Of a stretch of DNA of 64,000 nucleotides, positions 41,201-48,117 are shown one piece after another. The position numbers were made by a program, and so were the translations under genes. Each line of letters begins with the position of its first letter. The first letter of the stretch is position 1. The stretch comes from Streptosporangium subroseum (GTDB taxonomy: Bacteria; Actinomycetota; Actinomycetes; Streptosporangiales; Streptosporangiaceae), in contig NZ_FZOD01000013.1 in assembly GCF_900188345.1 (NCBI RefSeq), forward strand, positions 62,001 through 126,000, read 5' to 3'. Below the pieces are notes generated by a model. That model worked only from the letters and a program-made list of their open reading frames with translations. It had not been told where the DNA came from and did not search any database.

Positions 41201-41414
41201 GCCCAAGGCGAACCTGGTGCCGGGAACGGCCGCTCCCGATCTGAGCGCGGCCTCCCAAACTCCCATGCCCCGACCCGTCGTCTCCCCGGAGGCGGTGCGC
41301 AACCGACTGGCGAGCTTCCAGCAGGGAGTCCGACAGGGCCGCGCGGCAGCCAGGGGCGAAACAGGCGACGGGCAGCCGTATCCCGATTTCGGTCGAAACG
41401 TTGAAGGAAACTAG
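38271..41414 (+). CDS. cvnA4: Conservon 4 CvnA: membrane histidine-kinase-like sensor
   Basis: CvnA paralogue of 1047 residues with a ~35-residue charged leader before LRNWRVRSRL and helix 1, an extracellular NIT-like domain, helix 2 (ALIGGAIVTVLLLFVLAI), HAMP, LFRLDHLATRMRRN, and HATPase (ELVENAISFSP; SDIGIGVTPEE). The linker is Gln-rich (runs of six or seven Gln at ~745 and ~925) and Ser/Trp-rich. The tail keeps EEFLPIFAAVESDWFR, LPKRVPKANLVPG and VRNRLASFQQGVRQGR. ATG 38271 has GAGAGG 12 bases upstream in the CGAGAGGCAGCG context shared with cvnA2. A 46-base spacer with a tiny open frame separates it from cvnB4. Confidence 0.9.
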   Translation: MRTASPREASDIDKALEASRDQDEDRADEYGAPEVRRGGRFALRNWRVRSRLIALVLIPTLAGVAFGGLRIVSSVSSAADYERAGAIADFAVHLSNLTHELALERDLSVRFIAEGRRIANTRTAMRNQQAVVNKAAGEVRAKVDSVEQISQGSSGGQRIHDEIAQVRSRLTELTSMRQVVANTEMLAQPAMDMYSRAILDLHAIHNEIGQGVTNDEALTSSVGAFGALTRAKEQASRERAALVIIIASQRFVGESFDAFVSSRAQRDSELVTFRAEASLTQRQAYDDTVSGPKKDQAEQLRIRALIAPTLRQLPGAVPLLPRSQIDKWFSSTSDVIENMRDVQKSIGESIIVRTKQLQQAEQNSALIGGAIVTVLLLFVLAITVLMAQSLVRPLRTLRTEALSIAGRRLPETVQKLREGGENAAPLEISPIGVVSDDEIGQVARAFDEVHREAIRLAGQEATLRSNVNAMFVNLSRRSQTLVERQLSLIESLEQGEQDEARLGSLFRLDHLATRMRRNSENLLVLAGQEPARRWSQPIPLIDVVRASLSEVENYERVNLQLSTGVAVVGTSVNDVVHLIAELVENAISFSPRETKVIVSSNRIDGGGVMISVSDIGIGVTPEELAQANWRLANPPVVDVSVSRRMGLFVVGRLALRHGIRVQLRQQDGGGLTAMVQLPENMLSAPANRQMPGGPGMSQSGDWAGSMTSMDRAPVMASPTSLDPAQQAFASFEAAQRSFDIGQQQQQQFNSFEAPRPSYDGGQYGRPAQGPPSGTPSWANTSQVEPGPWPNDPMRGGDSGIWSQTSNALNTPVRGADSDVWSNNSSTQAVNSEGWGSTSIHGGDSVGWPSAGNSGMFERRGFDTADNTGPLPVVPDSSPMEEAREEFLPIFAAVESDWFRKVEPVAVAPVQDPPETVKETSRPQPLPQQQQQQQKPQQQPAPAPESWSSPADVGWQAAQAASEPSLGGVTGSGLPKRVPKANLVPGTAAPDLSAASQTPMPRPVVSPEAVRNRLASFQQGVRQGRAAARGETGDGQPYPDFGRNVEGN

Positions 41415-41422
41415 GAGGACCG

Positions 41423-41473
41423 ATGACTGAGCTCATCATGGTCGCCAAGGAGGATGACACGTGCGCGAAATGA
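41423..41473 (+). CDS. Possible 16-codon minicistron between cvnA4 and cvnB4
   Basis: ATG 41423 follows TAGGAGG at ideal spacing and opens MTELIMVAKEDDTCAK, whose stop lies 10 bases inside cvnB4. The other two full conservons have a direct GTGA overlap at this junction, so this spacer is extra. It could couple translation of cvnA4 and cvnB4. Confidence 0.35.
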   Translation: MTELIMVAKEDDTCAK

Positions 41474-41883
41474 GCCAGGCCGCCCGGGGGGTCAATTGGC
41501 TGATCACCGATTTTGTGAGCAACGTCCCAGGCGTGGCGCACACGGTTGTGGTGTCGGCGGACGGTCTGCCGTTGGCGTATTCCGACGGGTTCCCCAGGGA
41601 CCGGGCGGACCAGCTGGCCGCTGTGGCCGCCGGTCTGATCAGTCTGACCCAGGGCGCCTCGAGGGTTTTCGAGGGTGGAGCCGTCACGCAGACCGTGGTG
41701 GAGATGCAGCGAGGGCTGCTCCTCATCATGTCGATCAGTGATGGTTCCTGCCTCGCCGTACTGGCCGCCGCCGACTGCGACATGGGGTTGGTGGCTTACC
41801 AGATGACGTTGCTCGTCGAGCGAGCCGGTCAGGTCCTGACACCGGCCGTCCGTGCCGAGCTTCAGTCTTCTCACCCTCGGTGA
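41461..41883 (+). CDS. cvnB4: Conservon 4 CvnB: roadblock/LC7 protein
   Basis: Roadblock/LC7 protein of 140 residues: GVNWLITDFVSNVPGVAHTV, VSADGLPLAYSDGF, DRADQLAAVAAGLISLTQGA, TVVEMQRGLLLIMSISDGS. GTG 41461 has AAGGAGG 8 bases upstream; ATG 41470, three codons in, is an alternative matching the length of CvnB3. It does not overlap cvnA4. Confidence 0.93.
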   Translation: MREMSQAARGVNWLITDFVSNVPGVAHTVVVSADGLPLAYSDGFPRDRADQLAAVAAGLISLTQGASRVFEGGAVTQTVVEMQRGLLLIMSISDGSCLAVLAAADCDMGLVAYQMTLLVERAGQVLTPAVRAELQSSHPR

Positions 41884-41907
41884 TGGCGATGACGCTAGGA
41901 GGCTGCC

Positions 41908-42594
41908 GTGGCAGGTCGCGGTTGGACCGGTGAGGGTGACCCGTTGAGCGGGTCGCCTTATCAGGCGACGGACGACCCTTACCGTCAGCAGCAGGGGGGT
42001 CCCTACCAGCCGGCGGACGATCCTTACCGTCAGCAGCAGGGAAACCCCTACCAGCCGGCGGACGAGCCCTATCGTCAGCAGGGGAATCCCTATCAGCAGA
42101 CGGAGGACCCCTACCGGCAGCAGCAGGGTGCTCCTCCCTACCCGCAGACGGAGGACCCCTACCGGCAGCAGCAGGGTGCTCCTCCCTACCCGCAGACGGA
42201 GGACCCCTATCGTCAACAGGGTGCTCCGTCGCATCTCATGCAGCCGCCACAGGGGGAGCAGAGCTCCCTCGTCCGGCCGTATGCCGTAACCGGGGGGCGG
42301 ACCGCCCCCCGGACCCAGCTCGCCCTGGAGGCCCTGGTCTCCTCGGCGACGTCTGTACACCAAGATCTATCCACCCGCACTCCGGAGTACCAGGCGATCA
42401 GCGCCTTGTGCCGGCAAGTGCGTTCGGTCGCTGAGATCTCCGCGATGCTCCGCATCCCGCTCGGCGTGACCCGGATCCTGGTCGCGGACATGGCGGCCGA
42501 GGGTCTGGTTCAGCTGCATCAGCCGCAGCTGGACGCGGGCAAGCCGGATCTCAACCTGCTGGAAAGGGTGCTCAGTGGACTTCGCAGGCTCTAG
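41908..42594 (+). CDS. cvnC4: Conservon 4 CvnC: DUF742 with Pro/Tyr/Gln repeats
   Basis: DUF742 protein of 228 residues. Residues ~17-105 are seven PYRQQQG/PYQPADD-type units of 13-17 residues, a proline-, tyrosine- and glutamine-rich disordered segment. The DUF742 domain follows: LVRPYAVTGGR, LALEALVSS, SVAEISAMLRIPLGVTRILV and LERVLSGLRRL. GTG 41908 follows TAGGAGG. The last 20 bases encode the start of cvnD4 in another frame. Confidence 0.92.
   Translation: MAGRGWTGEGDPLSGSPYQATDDPYRQQQGGPYQPADDPYRQQQGNPYQPADEPYRQQGNPYQQTEDPYRQQQGAPPYPQTEDPYRQQQGAPPYPQTEDPYRQQGAPSHLMQPPQGEQSSLVRPYAVTGGRTAPRTQLALEALVSSATSVHQDLSTRTPEYQAISALCRQVRSVAEISAMLRIPLGVTRILVADMAAEGLVQLHQPQLDAGKPDLNLLERVLSGLRRL
41959..42230 (+). 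repeat. 42-51 bp in-frame repeats in cvnC4
   Basis: Seven imperfect units encode D-[PE]-PYRQQ(Q)G-x-PYQ blocks. The two units around 42110-42200 (encoding APPYPQTEDPYRQQQG) are almost identical, a 51-base duplication. Confidence 0.82.
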
Positions 42595-43168
42595 CCGCGG
42601 CGGCGGCCTGACATCGACGAAAATTGTCGTCGCCGGTGGATTCGGCGTGGGTAAGACCACGTTCGTGGGGGCGGTGTCGGAGATCGTACCGCTGACCACC
42701 GAGGCGGTGATGACCGATGCCAGCGCCGGCATCGACGATCTCGGTCTCACCCCCAACAAGACCACCACCACGGTCGCGATGGACTTCGGCCGCGTCTCGC
42801 TGGACCGGGACCTGATCCTGTACCTGTTCGGTACGCCGGGTCAGCACCGGTTCTGGTTCATGTGGGACGACCTGGTCCGCGGCGCCATCGGGGCCATCGT
42901 GCTGGTCGACACCCGGCGGCTGGCCGACAGCTTCCCGGCGATCGACTACTTCGAGGAGGCCAAGCTCCCCTTCCTGGTCGCGGTCAACGGATGGGACGGG
43001 TCCTACCTGCACGGTGAGGACGAGGTGCGTGAGGCGCTGACCCTGGCGCCGCACATCCCCATCGCCCGGACCGACGCGCGCTCGCGCGACGCGGTGAAGG
43101 CCACGCTCATCACGCTGGTGGAGCACGCCCTCACCATGCGGATGGCCGTTCCCGGCTGGGGCCGCTAG
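42575..43168 (+). CDS. cvnD4: Conservon 4 CvnD: Ras-like GTPase
   Basis: Conservon GTPase of 197 residues: Walker A GGFGVGKTT near 22-30, G3 region LFGTPGQHRFWFMWDD, G4 motif NGWD intact. Very close to CvnD1 (shared DASAGIDDLGLTPNK). GTG 42575 overlaps cvnC4 by 20 bases. In the best-studied conservon, cvn9, the CvnD homologue hydrolyses GTP; the output of this one is unknown. Confidence 0.94.
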   Translation: MDFAGSSRGGGLTSTKIVVAGGFGVGKTTFVGAVSEIVPLTTEAVMTDASAGIDDLGLTPNKTTTTVAMDFGRVSLDRDLILYLFGTPGQHRFWFMWDDLVRGAIGAIVLVDTRRLADSFPAIDYFEEAKLPFLVAVNGWDGSYLHGEDEVREALTLAPHIPIARTDARSRDAVKATLITLVEHALTMRMAVPGWGR

Positions 43169-43187
43169 GCGCCGAGGCGTCAGTCGC

Positions 43188-43214
43188 ACCTCCCAACGAG
43201 ATAGGCTGGGAGGT
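43188..43214 (+). terminator. Hairpin between conservon 4 and ffh
   Basis: ACCTCCCA (43188-43195) pairs with TGGGAGGT (43207-43214). There is no T-tract. It separates the accessory block from the conserved housekeeping block. Confidence 0.5.
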
Positions 43215-43253
43215 CGAGTCGCAGACCTGTAGCGCAGAGGCTGGCCAAATCAC

Positions 43254-44810
43254 GTGTTCGAGACACTTTCCGACCGGCTGACATCGGTCTTCTCCTCCCT
43301 CCGTTCCAAGGGTCGGCTGTCCGAGGCCGACATCGACGCGACCTGCCGCGAGATCCGCATCGCGCTACTCGAGGCCGACGTCGCGTTGCCCGTGGTCAAG
43401 ACGTTCGTCGCCCAGGTCAAGGAGCGCGCCCGGGGCGTCGAGGTCTCCCAGGCCCTGAACCCGGCGCAGCAGGTCGTCAAGATCGTCAATGACGAGCTTG
43501 TCGAGATCCTCGGCGGCGAGACCCGGCGGCTTCGCTATGCGAAGAACCCGCCGACCGTCATCATGCTCGCGGGCCTTCAGGGCGCCGGCAAGACCACGCT
43601 GGCGGGCAAGCTCGCTCGCTGGCTGCGTGAGCAGAGCCACACCCCGCTGCTGGTCGCCGCCGACCTTCAGCGCCCCAACGCGGTTCAGCAGCTCGCGGTC
43701 ATGGCCGAGCGCGCGGGCGTCGCGGTCTACGCGCCCGAGCCCGGCAACGGCGTCGGCGACCCGGTCGCCGTGGCCCGCCAGTCGATCGACCACGCCAAGC
43801 GGCAGCAGCACGACATCGTCATCATCGACACCGCCGGCCGTCTGGGCATCGACCAGGAGCTGATGAGGCAGGCCGCCGACATCCGCGACGCGGTCTCGCC
43901 CGACGAGGTCCTGTTCGTCGTCGACGCCATGATCGGTCAGGACGCCGTCTCCACGGCCCAGGCCTTCATGGAGGGCGTCGGTTTCGACGGCGTCGTGCTC
44001 ACCAAGCTCGACGGCGACGCCAGGGGCGGCGCCGCCCTGTCGGTCCGCCACATCACCGGCAAACCGATCATCTTCGCGTCCACCGGTGAGAAGCTCGAAG
44101 ACTTCGACGCCTTCCACCCGGACCGGATGGCCTCCCGCATCCTCGACATGGGTGACATCCTCACCCTGATCGAGCAGGCCCAGAAGACCTTCGACGAGAC
44201 CGAGGCCGCCAAGATGGCGGGCAAGCTCACCTCGGGCGAGGGCTTCACCCTGGAGGACTTCCTCGAGCAGATGATGATGGTCCAGAAGATGGGGCCCATC
44301 AAGAACCTGCTCGGCATGATGCCCGGCATGGGGCAGATGCGAGAGCAGCTCAACCAGGTCGACGACCGCGACCTGGACCGCGTCGCCGCCATCATCCGCT
44401 CGATGACCCCCGGCGAGCGTCAGAACCCGAAGATGATCGACGGCTCTCGCAGGGCTCGCATCGCCAAGGGTTCCGGCGTGACCGTGACCGAGGTGAGCGG
44501 CCTGGTCACCCGTTTCTTCGACGCCCAGAAGATGATGAAGCGGATGGCGGGCGGAATGGGCATCCCCGGTATGCCGGGGAGCCGCAAGGCGGGCAAGGCC
44601 GCACAGAAGAAGGCGGCCAAGGGGCGCCGGGTCAGTGGCGACCCGCGCAAGGCGGGGCTGGCCAAGGGCGGGTCCGACTCGGCCGACACCCCGGCCGTCC
44701 CGAGCGCGGGCGGGGTCCTCGGAAACCTGGGCGGCAGGCAGCTCCCGCCGGGCCTGGAGTTGCCGCCGGGCTTCGACCCCTCGAAGTTCAAGCTCCCCGG
44801 CCAGAAATGA
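43254..44810 (+). CDS. ffh: Signal recognition particle GTPase
   Basis: SRP54 homologue of 518 residues that binds signal peptides and 4.5S RNA and docks with FtsY. N domain (~1-95), G domain with GLQGAGKTT at 107-115, DTAGRLGID, TKLDGDARGGAAL, and a Met-rich M domain (MMMVQKMGPIKNLLGMMPGM) followed by GSRRARIAKGSGVTV. A ~75-residue basic then Gly/Pro tail is added at the C-terminus, common in actinobacteria. GTG 43254 has no strong ribosome site. Its stop overlaps a 35-codon membrane peptide frame. Confidence 0.97.
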   Translation: MFETLSDRLTSVFSSLRSKGRLSEADIDATCREIRIALLEADVALPVVKTFVAQVKERARGVEVSQALNPAQQVVKIVNDELVEILGGETRRLRYAKNPPTVIMLAGLQGAGKTTLAGKLARWLREQSHTPLLVAADLQRPNAVQQLAVMAERAGVAVYAPEPGNGVGDPVAVARQSIDHAKRQQHDIVIIDTAGRLGIDQELMRQAADIRDAVSPDEVLFVVDAMIGQDAVSTAQAFMEGVGFDGVVLTKLDGDARGGAALSVRHITGKPIIFASTGEKLEDFDAFHPDRMASRILDMGDILTLIEQAQKTFDETEAAKMAGKLTSGEGFTLEDFLEQMMMVQKMGPIKNLLGMMPGMGQMREQLNQVDDRDLDRVAAIIRSMTPGERQNPKMIDGSRRARIAKGSGVTVTEVSGLVTRFFDAQKMMKRMAGGMGIPGMPGSRKAGKAAQKKAAKGRRVSGDPRKAGLAKGGSDSADTPAVPSAGGVLGNLGGRQLPPGLELPPGFDPSKFKLPGQK

Positions 44811-44914
44811 GCGACGGAGGGTTTCACCGGCGGGCACGGTGGATCTGGGTGGTCATCGTGCTGGGCTTCATCGTCGTGACGGCCCTGGAGTTGCTTGGAG
44901 TAGAGCCCAAGTAG
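44807..44914 (+). CDS. 35-residue single-span membrane peptide
   Basis: ATG 44807 overlaps the ffh stop (ATGA) and encodes 35 residues: an N-terminal basic part (MSDGGFHRRARWIW) then VVIVLGFIVVTALELLGVEP, one hydrophobic helix, with third codon positions almost all G or C. Coupled translation with ffh and positive-inside charge suggest a real small membrane protein, possibly acting near the SRP or membrane-insertion machinery. I do not recognise a family. Confidence 0.6.
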   Translation: MSDGGFHRRARWIWVVIVLGFIVVTALELLGVEPK

Positions 44915-45063
44915 TGCAGTGAGCCTCGAACGGGTTCGAACGGCTCTCGGTGGGTCGGCTCGGACGGCTTGGGCAGGCATTTCGGATGCCACGGTGAGCC
45001 GGGTGGACCGTTCGGCTCCTCTGACGGCTCGGACGGATGACCCGGCTGATCCGTGAGAAGGCG

Positions 45064-45101
45064 GAGGGCGGGGACCGTGGGAAACCACGGTCCCCGCCTT
45101 C
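45064..45101. terminator. Strong GAAA-loop terminator
   Basis: A stem of about 14 bp plus wobble pairs (45064-45080 with 45085-45101) closes on the tetraloop GAAA. It lies past ffh and the small membrane peptide and before the minus-strand small gene, so it could serve both directions. Confidence 0.85.
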
Positions 45102-45116
45102 GTCGTCACACGCCCT

Positions 45117-45422
45117 TCATCGGTCCCGAGGCTCCCACCCGCCCCGAGACCCCCACTCGTTCCGAGGTCTTCTGTCACCCGGGGCAGGGGAAGGGGCCGG
45201 AGGCGAGAGCCGGATCATGGACGGGGTCGCGGACGGGGCCGCGGGTGCGGTCGAGGCCGGGGCGTCGTCGACGTCGGTGTGGGTGGTGCCGGGGGTGCCG
45301 CCGGGGGTCATGTCGGCGAAACCGGCCGGGGTCGCCCTGATGGCGAGCACCGCACCCAGTACGGCGACGGATCCGGTCGCGGTCAGCAGCAGAGATCTCA
45401 GGGTGGTTGCCACGGCGGTCAT
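45117..45422 (-). CDS. Hypothetical small secreted or anchored protein
   Basis: Frame of 101 codons with strongly G/C-biased third positions over the first ~70. It has an N-terminal hydrophobic segment (LLLTATGSVAVLGAVLAIRA, residues ~11-30), then a Thr/Ala/Pro-rich tail and a polar end. It could be a signal peptide plus short exported tail. No ribosome site is obvious, and no family is recognised. It may be spurious, but composition favours coding. Confidence 0.4.
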   Translation of the reverse strand: MTAVATTLRSLLLTATGSVAVLGAVLAIRATPAGFADMTPGGTPGTTHTDVDDAPASTAPAAPSATPSMIRLSPPAPSPAPGDRRPRNEWGSRGGWEPRDR

Positions 45423-45680
45423 TTAGCGCAGCAGATCGAGCCGCCCAGCACGCCGGACACACGCGAATTACCGAGATTTGCCCTCTGCCAGCCGCATGAG
45501 ATGTCTGGGGATTGGCCAGGCACTGCCGCGCGTCTGGCACAATGGCATGTTGGAACATCGTGACACGTGGGTGCCCTCTCACCCCCGCGTGCCATGCCTG
45601 TCCCTCGATCGGTCCTCTCTTCGTGCCCCACTCGACGAGATGCCGTTCACCCACGCTCTAATGCAGGAGAGACCACACCA

Positions 45681-46187
45681 GTGGCAGTCAAGATCAAGCT
45701 CAAGCGGCTCGGCATGATCCGCAACCCGCAGTACCGCATCGTCATCGCCGACAGCCGCACCAAGCGTGACGGCCGGGCGATCGAGGAGATCGGCCTGTAC
45801 CACCCGAAGGAGAACCCCTCGCGCATCGAGGTCAACTCCGAGCGGGCGGCTTACTGGCTGGGTGTCGGCGCACAGCCGACCGATCCGGTGCTGAAGCTCC
45901 TCAAGCTCACCGGTGACTGGCAGAAGTTCAAGGGCGAGCCCGCTCCGGCTCCGCTCCTGGTCGCCGAGGCCAAGCCCGACCGTCACGCCGTCTACGAGTC
46001 CGCGGCCAAGGAGGCGCTGTCCCTTGAGGCCGCCGCCACCACGCCGAAGAAGTCGACTCGTAAGGCCGCTGTGAAGGCTGACGAGCCCGTCGCCGAGGCA
46101 CCGGCTGAGCCCGTCGCGGCCGCCGAGCCCGTCGCGGTCTCCGAGGAGAAGCCGGCCGTGGAGGAGAAGCCGGAAGGCGAGGCCTGA
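45681..46187 (+). CDS. rpsP: 30S ribosomal protein S16
   Basis: S16 of 168 residues; the first ~80 (VKIKLKRLGMIRNPQYRIVI, RTKRDGRAIEEIGLYHPK) are the globular protein. An ~85-residue Ala/Pro/Glu-rich tail follows (APAEPVAAAEPVAVSEEK), an extension seen in many actinobacteria. GTG 45681 follows AGGAGAG and matches the usual AVKIKL start; upstream in-frame ATG 45567 is rejected. The next gene starts one base after its stop. Confidence 0.96.
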   Translation: MAVKIKLKRLGMIRNPQYRIVIADSRTKRDGRAIEEIGLYHPKENPSRIEVNSERAAYWLGVGAQPTDPVLKLLKLTGDWQKFKGEPAPAPLLVAEAKPDRHAVYESAAKEALSLEAAATTPKKSTRKAAVKADEPVAEAPAEPVAAAEPVAVSEEKPAVEEKPEGEA

Positions 46188-46188
46188 G

Positions 46189-46431
46189 GTGCTCGAGGAG
46201 GCCCTCGAGCACCTGGTGAAGGGCATCGTCGAACATCCCGACGAGGTCCAGGTTCACGGCCGCCGCATTCGCAGCGGGCGTGTGCTTGAGGTCCGGGTCC
46301 ACCCCGAGGACCTCGGCAAGGTCATCGGCCGTGGCGGCCGTACGGCCAAGGCGCTTCGCACTGTCGTGAACGCTCTGGGCGACGGCAAGTACGTTCGGGT
46401 CGATCTACTCGATCTGAACGAGGCCCGCTAG
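46189..46431 (+). CDS. khpA: KH-domain RNA-binding protein KhpA
   Basis: 80-residue single KH domain with GKVIGRGGRTAKALRTVVNA (the GxxG loop). KhpA binds RNA, often with KhpB, in Gram-positive bacteria; it sits between rpsP and rimM in many actinobacteria. GTG 46189 is one base past the rpsP stop. A terminator follows. Confidence 0.94.
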   Translation: MLEEALEHLVKGIVEHPDEVQVHGRRIRSGRVLEVRVHPEDLGKVIGRGGRTAKALRTVVNALGDGKYVRVDLLDLNEAR

Positions 46432-46454
46432 CCGACACGAGATCCACCAAGCGA

Positions 46455-46485
46455 ACGGGTCACCCACCGAGCGTGGGTGACCCGT
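46455..46485 (+). terminator. Terminator after khpA
   Basis: ACGGGTCACCCAC pairs perfectly with GTGGGTGACCCGT (13 bp) around a five-base loop. A pyrimidine-rich TCTGCTTTCCATCTTC tail follows. It may end the rpsP-khpA unit or act as an attenuator before rimM. Confidence 0.85.
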
Positions 46486-46534
46486 CTGCTTTCCATCTTC
46501 TTTTCATGACACGCAAATATTTGAGGAGGCGGGC

Positions 46535-47050
46535 GTGCAGCTTGTCGTAGGACGGATAGGCCGCCCGCACGGACTCCGGGGCGACGTGTCCGTGGAGGTG
46601 CGCACCGATGAGCCCGACAAGCGGTTCGTCGCCGGAGCGGCCATCGCCACCGAACCGGCGTCCACCGGTCCGCTGCTCATCGAGTCCGTACGCTGGCACT
46701 CCGGAACCCTGCTGATCAGGTTCGCGGGCGTGAACGACCGCGACCACGCCGAGGAGCTCCGCGGCACCATGCTCGTCATCGACTCGGCCGACATCCCGCC
46801 GCCCGAGGATCCCGACGAGTTCTACGACCACCAGCTCATCGGCCTCGCCGTGGTCACACCCGACGGCGAGCGGGTCGGCGAGGTGTCCGACGTGCTCCAC
46901 CACGGCCAGGACCTGCTGGTCGTACGGCGCGGCAAGGCCGACGTCTACGTGCCCTTCGTGAAGGCTCTGGTTCCCGTCATCGACCTCGACAAGGGCATCC
47001 TCGTCGTGGACGGGCCGACCGGACTGCTCGACCCGGATGCGATCGCCTGA
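46535..47050 (+). CDS. rimM: 16S rRNA processing protein RimM
   Basis: 30S maturation factor of 171 residues that binds S19. The N-terminal RimM domain starts LVVGRIGRPHGLRGDVSVEV; the C-terminal PRC-barrel contains LIGLAVVTPDGERVGEVSDV and YVPFVKALVPVIDLDKGI. GTG 46535 follows GAGGAGG. trmD starts one base after its stop. Confidence 0.95.
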   Translation: MQLVVGRIGRPHGLRGDVSVEVRTDEPDKRFVAGAAIATEPASTGPLLIESVRWHSGTLLIRFAGVNDRDHAEELRGTMLVIDSADIPPPEDPDEFYDHQLIGLAVVTPDGERVGEVSDVLHHGQDLLVVRRGKADVYVPFVKALVPVIDLDKGILVVDGPTGLLDPDAIA

Positions 47051-47051
47051 C

Positions 47052-47825
47052 ATGCGTGTCGACGTCATCTCGATCTTCCCGGAATACTTCGCCCCGCTCG
47101 ACGTCTCCCTCATCGGCAAGGCCCGCGAGCGCGGCATCCTCGACATCCACCTCCACCAGCTCCGCGACCACGCCCACGACGTGCACCGCACCGTTGACGA
47201 CACCCCCTACGGCGGCGGCCCGGGCATGGTCATGAAGCCGGACCCGTGGGGCGAGGCCATCGACGCCGTCCTCGCCGCCGATCCGGCCGCCCAGCCCAGG
47301 ATCGTCGTGCCGACCCCCAGCGGGGTGCCCTTCACCCAGAAGCTCGCGATGGAGTACGCCTCGGAGCCCTGGCTGCTGTTCACCCCCGCCCGCTACGAGG
47401 GCATCGACTCCAGGGTCATGGCCGAGTACGGCTCGCGAATGCGGGTGGACGAGGTCGGCATCGGCGACTACGTGCTCGCCGGTGGCGAGGTGGCGGTGCT
47501 GGTGATGCTCGAGGCGGTCGGACGACTGCTGCCCGGGGTGCTAGGCAATGTCCGCTCGGCCGTGGACGACTCGTTCGCGCCGGGAGCGATGGAGAACCTC
47601 CTCGAGGGTCCCGTCTACACCAAGCCGCCGGAGTGGCGGGGGCACGAGGTCCCGGAGATCCTGCTCTCCGGGCACCACGGCAAGGTCGCCCGGTGGCGGC
47701 GGGACGAGGCGCTCCGCCGTACCGCCGCGAACCGTCCCGAGCTGCTGGCCTTGCTCGATCCGGAGAGCCTGGACAAGCACGATCGGCGGCTCCTGTCGGA
47801 GCTCGGACTCCCCACCCGGCCCTGA
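47052..47825 (+). CDS. trmD: tRNA (guanine-37-N1)-methyltransferase
   Basis: Knotted SPOUT methyltransferase of 257 residues that makes m1G37 and prevents frameshifts. MRVDVISIFPEYFAPLDVSL, the conserved DDTPYGGGPGMVMKP, LLFTPARYEGIDSRV and the knot EVGIGDYVLAGGEVAVL are visible. ATG 47052 is preferred over the frame's earlier ATG 47037, which lies within rimM. Confidence 0.97.
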   Translation: MRVDVISIFPEYFAPLDVSLIGKARERGILDIHLHQLRDHAHDVHRTVDDTPYGGGPGMVMKPDPWGEAIDAVLAADPAAQPRIVVPTPSGVPFTQKLAMEYASEPWLLFTPARYEGIDSRVMAEYGSRMRVDEVGIGDYVLAGGEVAVLVMLEAVGRLLPGVLGNVRSAVDDSFAPGAMENLLEGPVYTKPPEWRGHEVPEILLSGHHGKVARWRRDEALRRTAANRPELLALLDPESLDKHDRRLLSELGLPTRP

Positions 47826-47921
47826 CCTGCCCGTTTGATCGTCACGGCGTGGCCGGGGCCGAGTGCCTCACCGGCGGGCCCTTCCGCCTTTCGGCGAGGG
47901 CCGCAGAGGCGTTCAGACGGG

Positions 47922-47959
47922 TTGATTTTCAGTCTGCCGCGAAGATATGGCAGACTGAA
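47922..47959 (+). promoter_or_regulatory. Candidate rplS promoter with dyad
   Basis: TTGATT (47922) and GATATG (47944) are spaced 16 bases and resemble -35/-10 elements. They are embedded in a perfect inverted repeat, TTCAGTCTGCC (47928-47938) and GGCAGACTGAA (47949-47959), which could be an operator or an RNA hairpin. The rplS leader would then be about 160 bases. Confidence 0.4.
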
Positions 47960-48117
47960 GCGTTGTCGTCGGTCGTTCACGGGTCGGCGCGCACTGCCGG
48001 GTAGAGCGACTCCGGCTTCCAGGAGACCATCCACTTCAGCACGTGTGTCCATCATGATGCCGCCTCATCGCGGTCGGGTGGACCTCCGCGTGCGCGCGTA
48101 AATGAGGTAGCACTGCC

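Noticed and set aside
7732..43168. Prophage or integrative element as carrier of the accessory block
   Set aside because: No integrase, relaxase, phage structural gene, flanking direct repeat or tRNA was seen, and composition stays similar to the flanks.
45567..45680. Longer S16 protein starting at ATG 45567
   Set aside because: The extra 38 residues are not part of S16, and GTG 45681 has an AGGAGAG ribosome site and the standard AVKIKL start.
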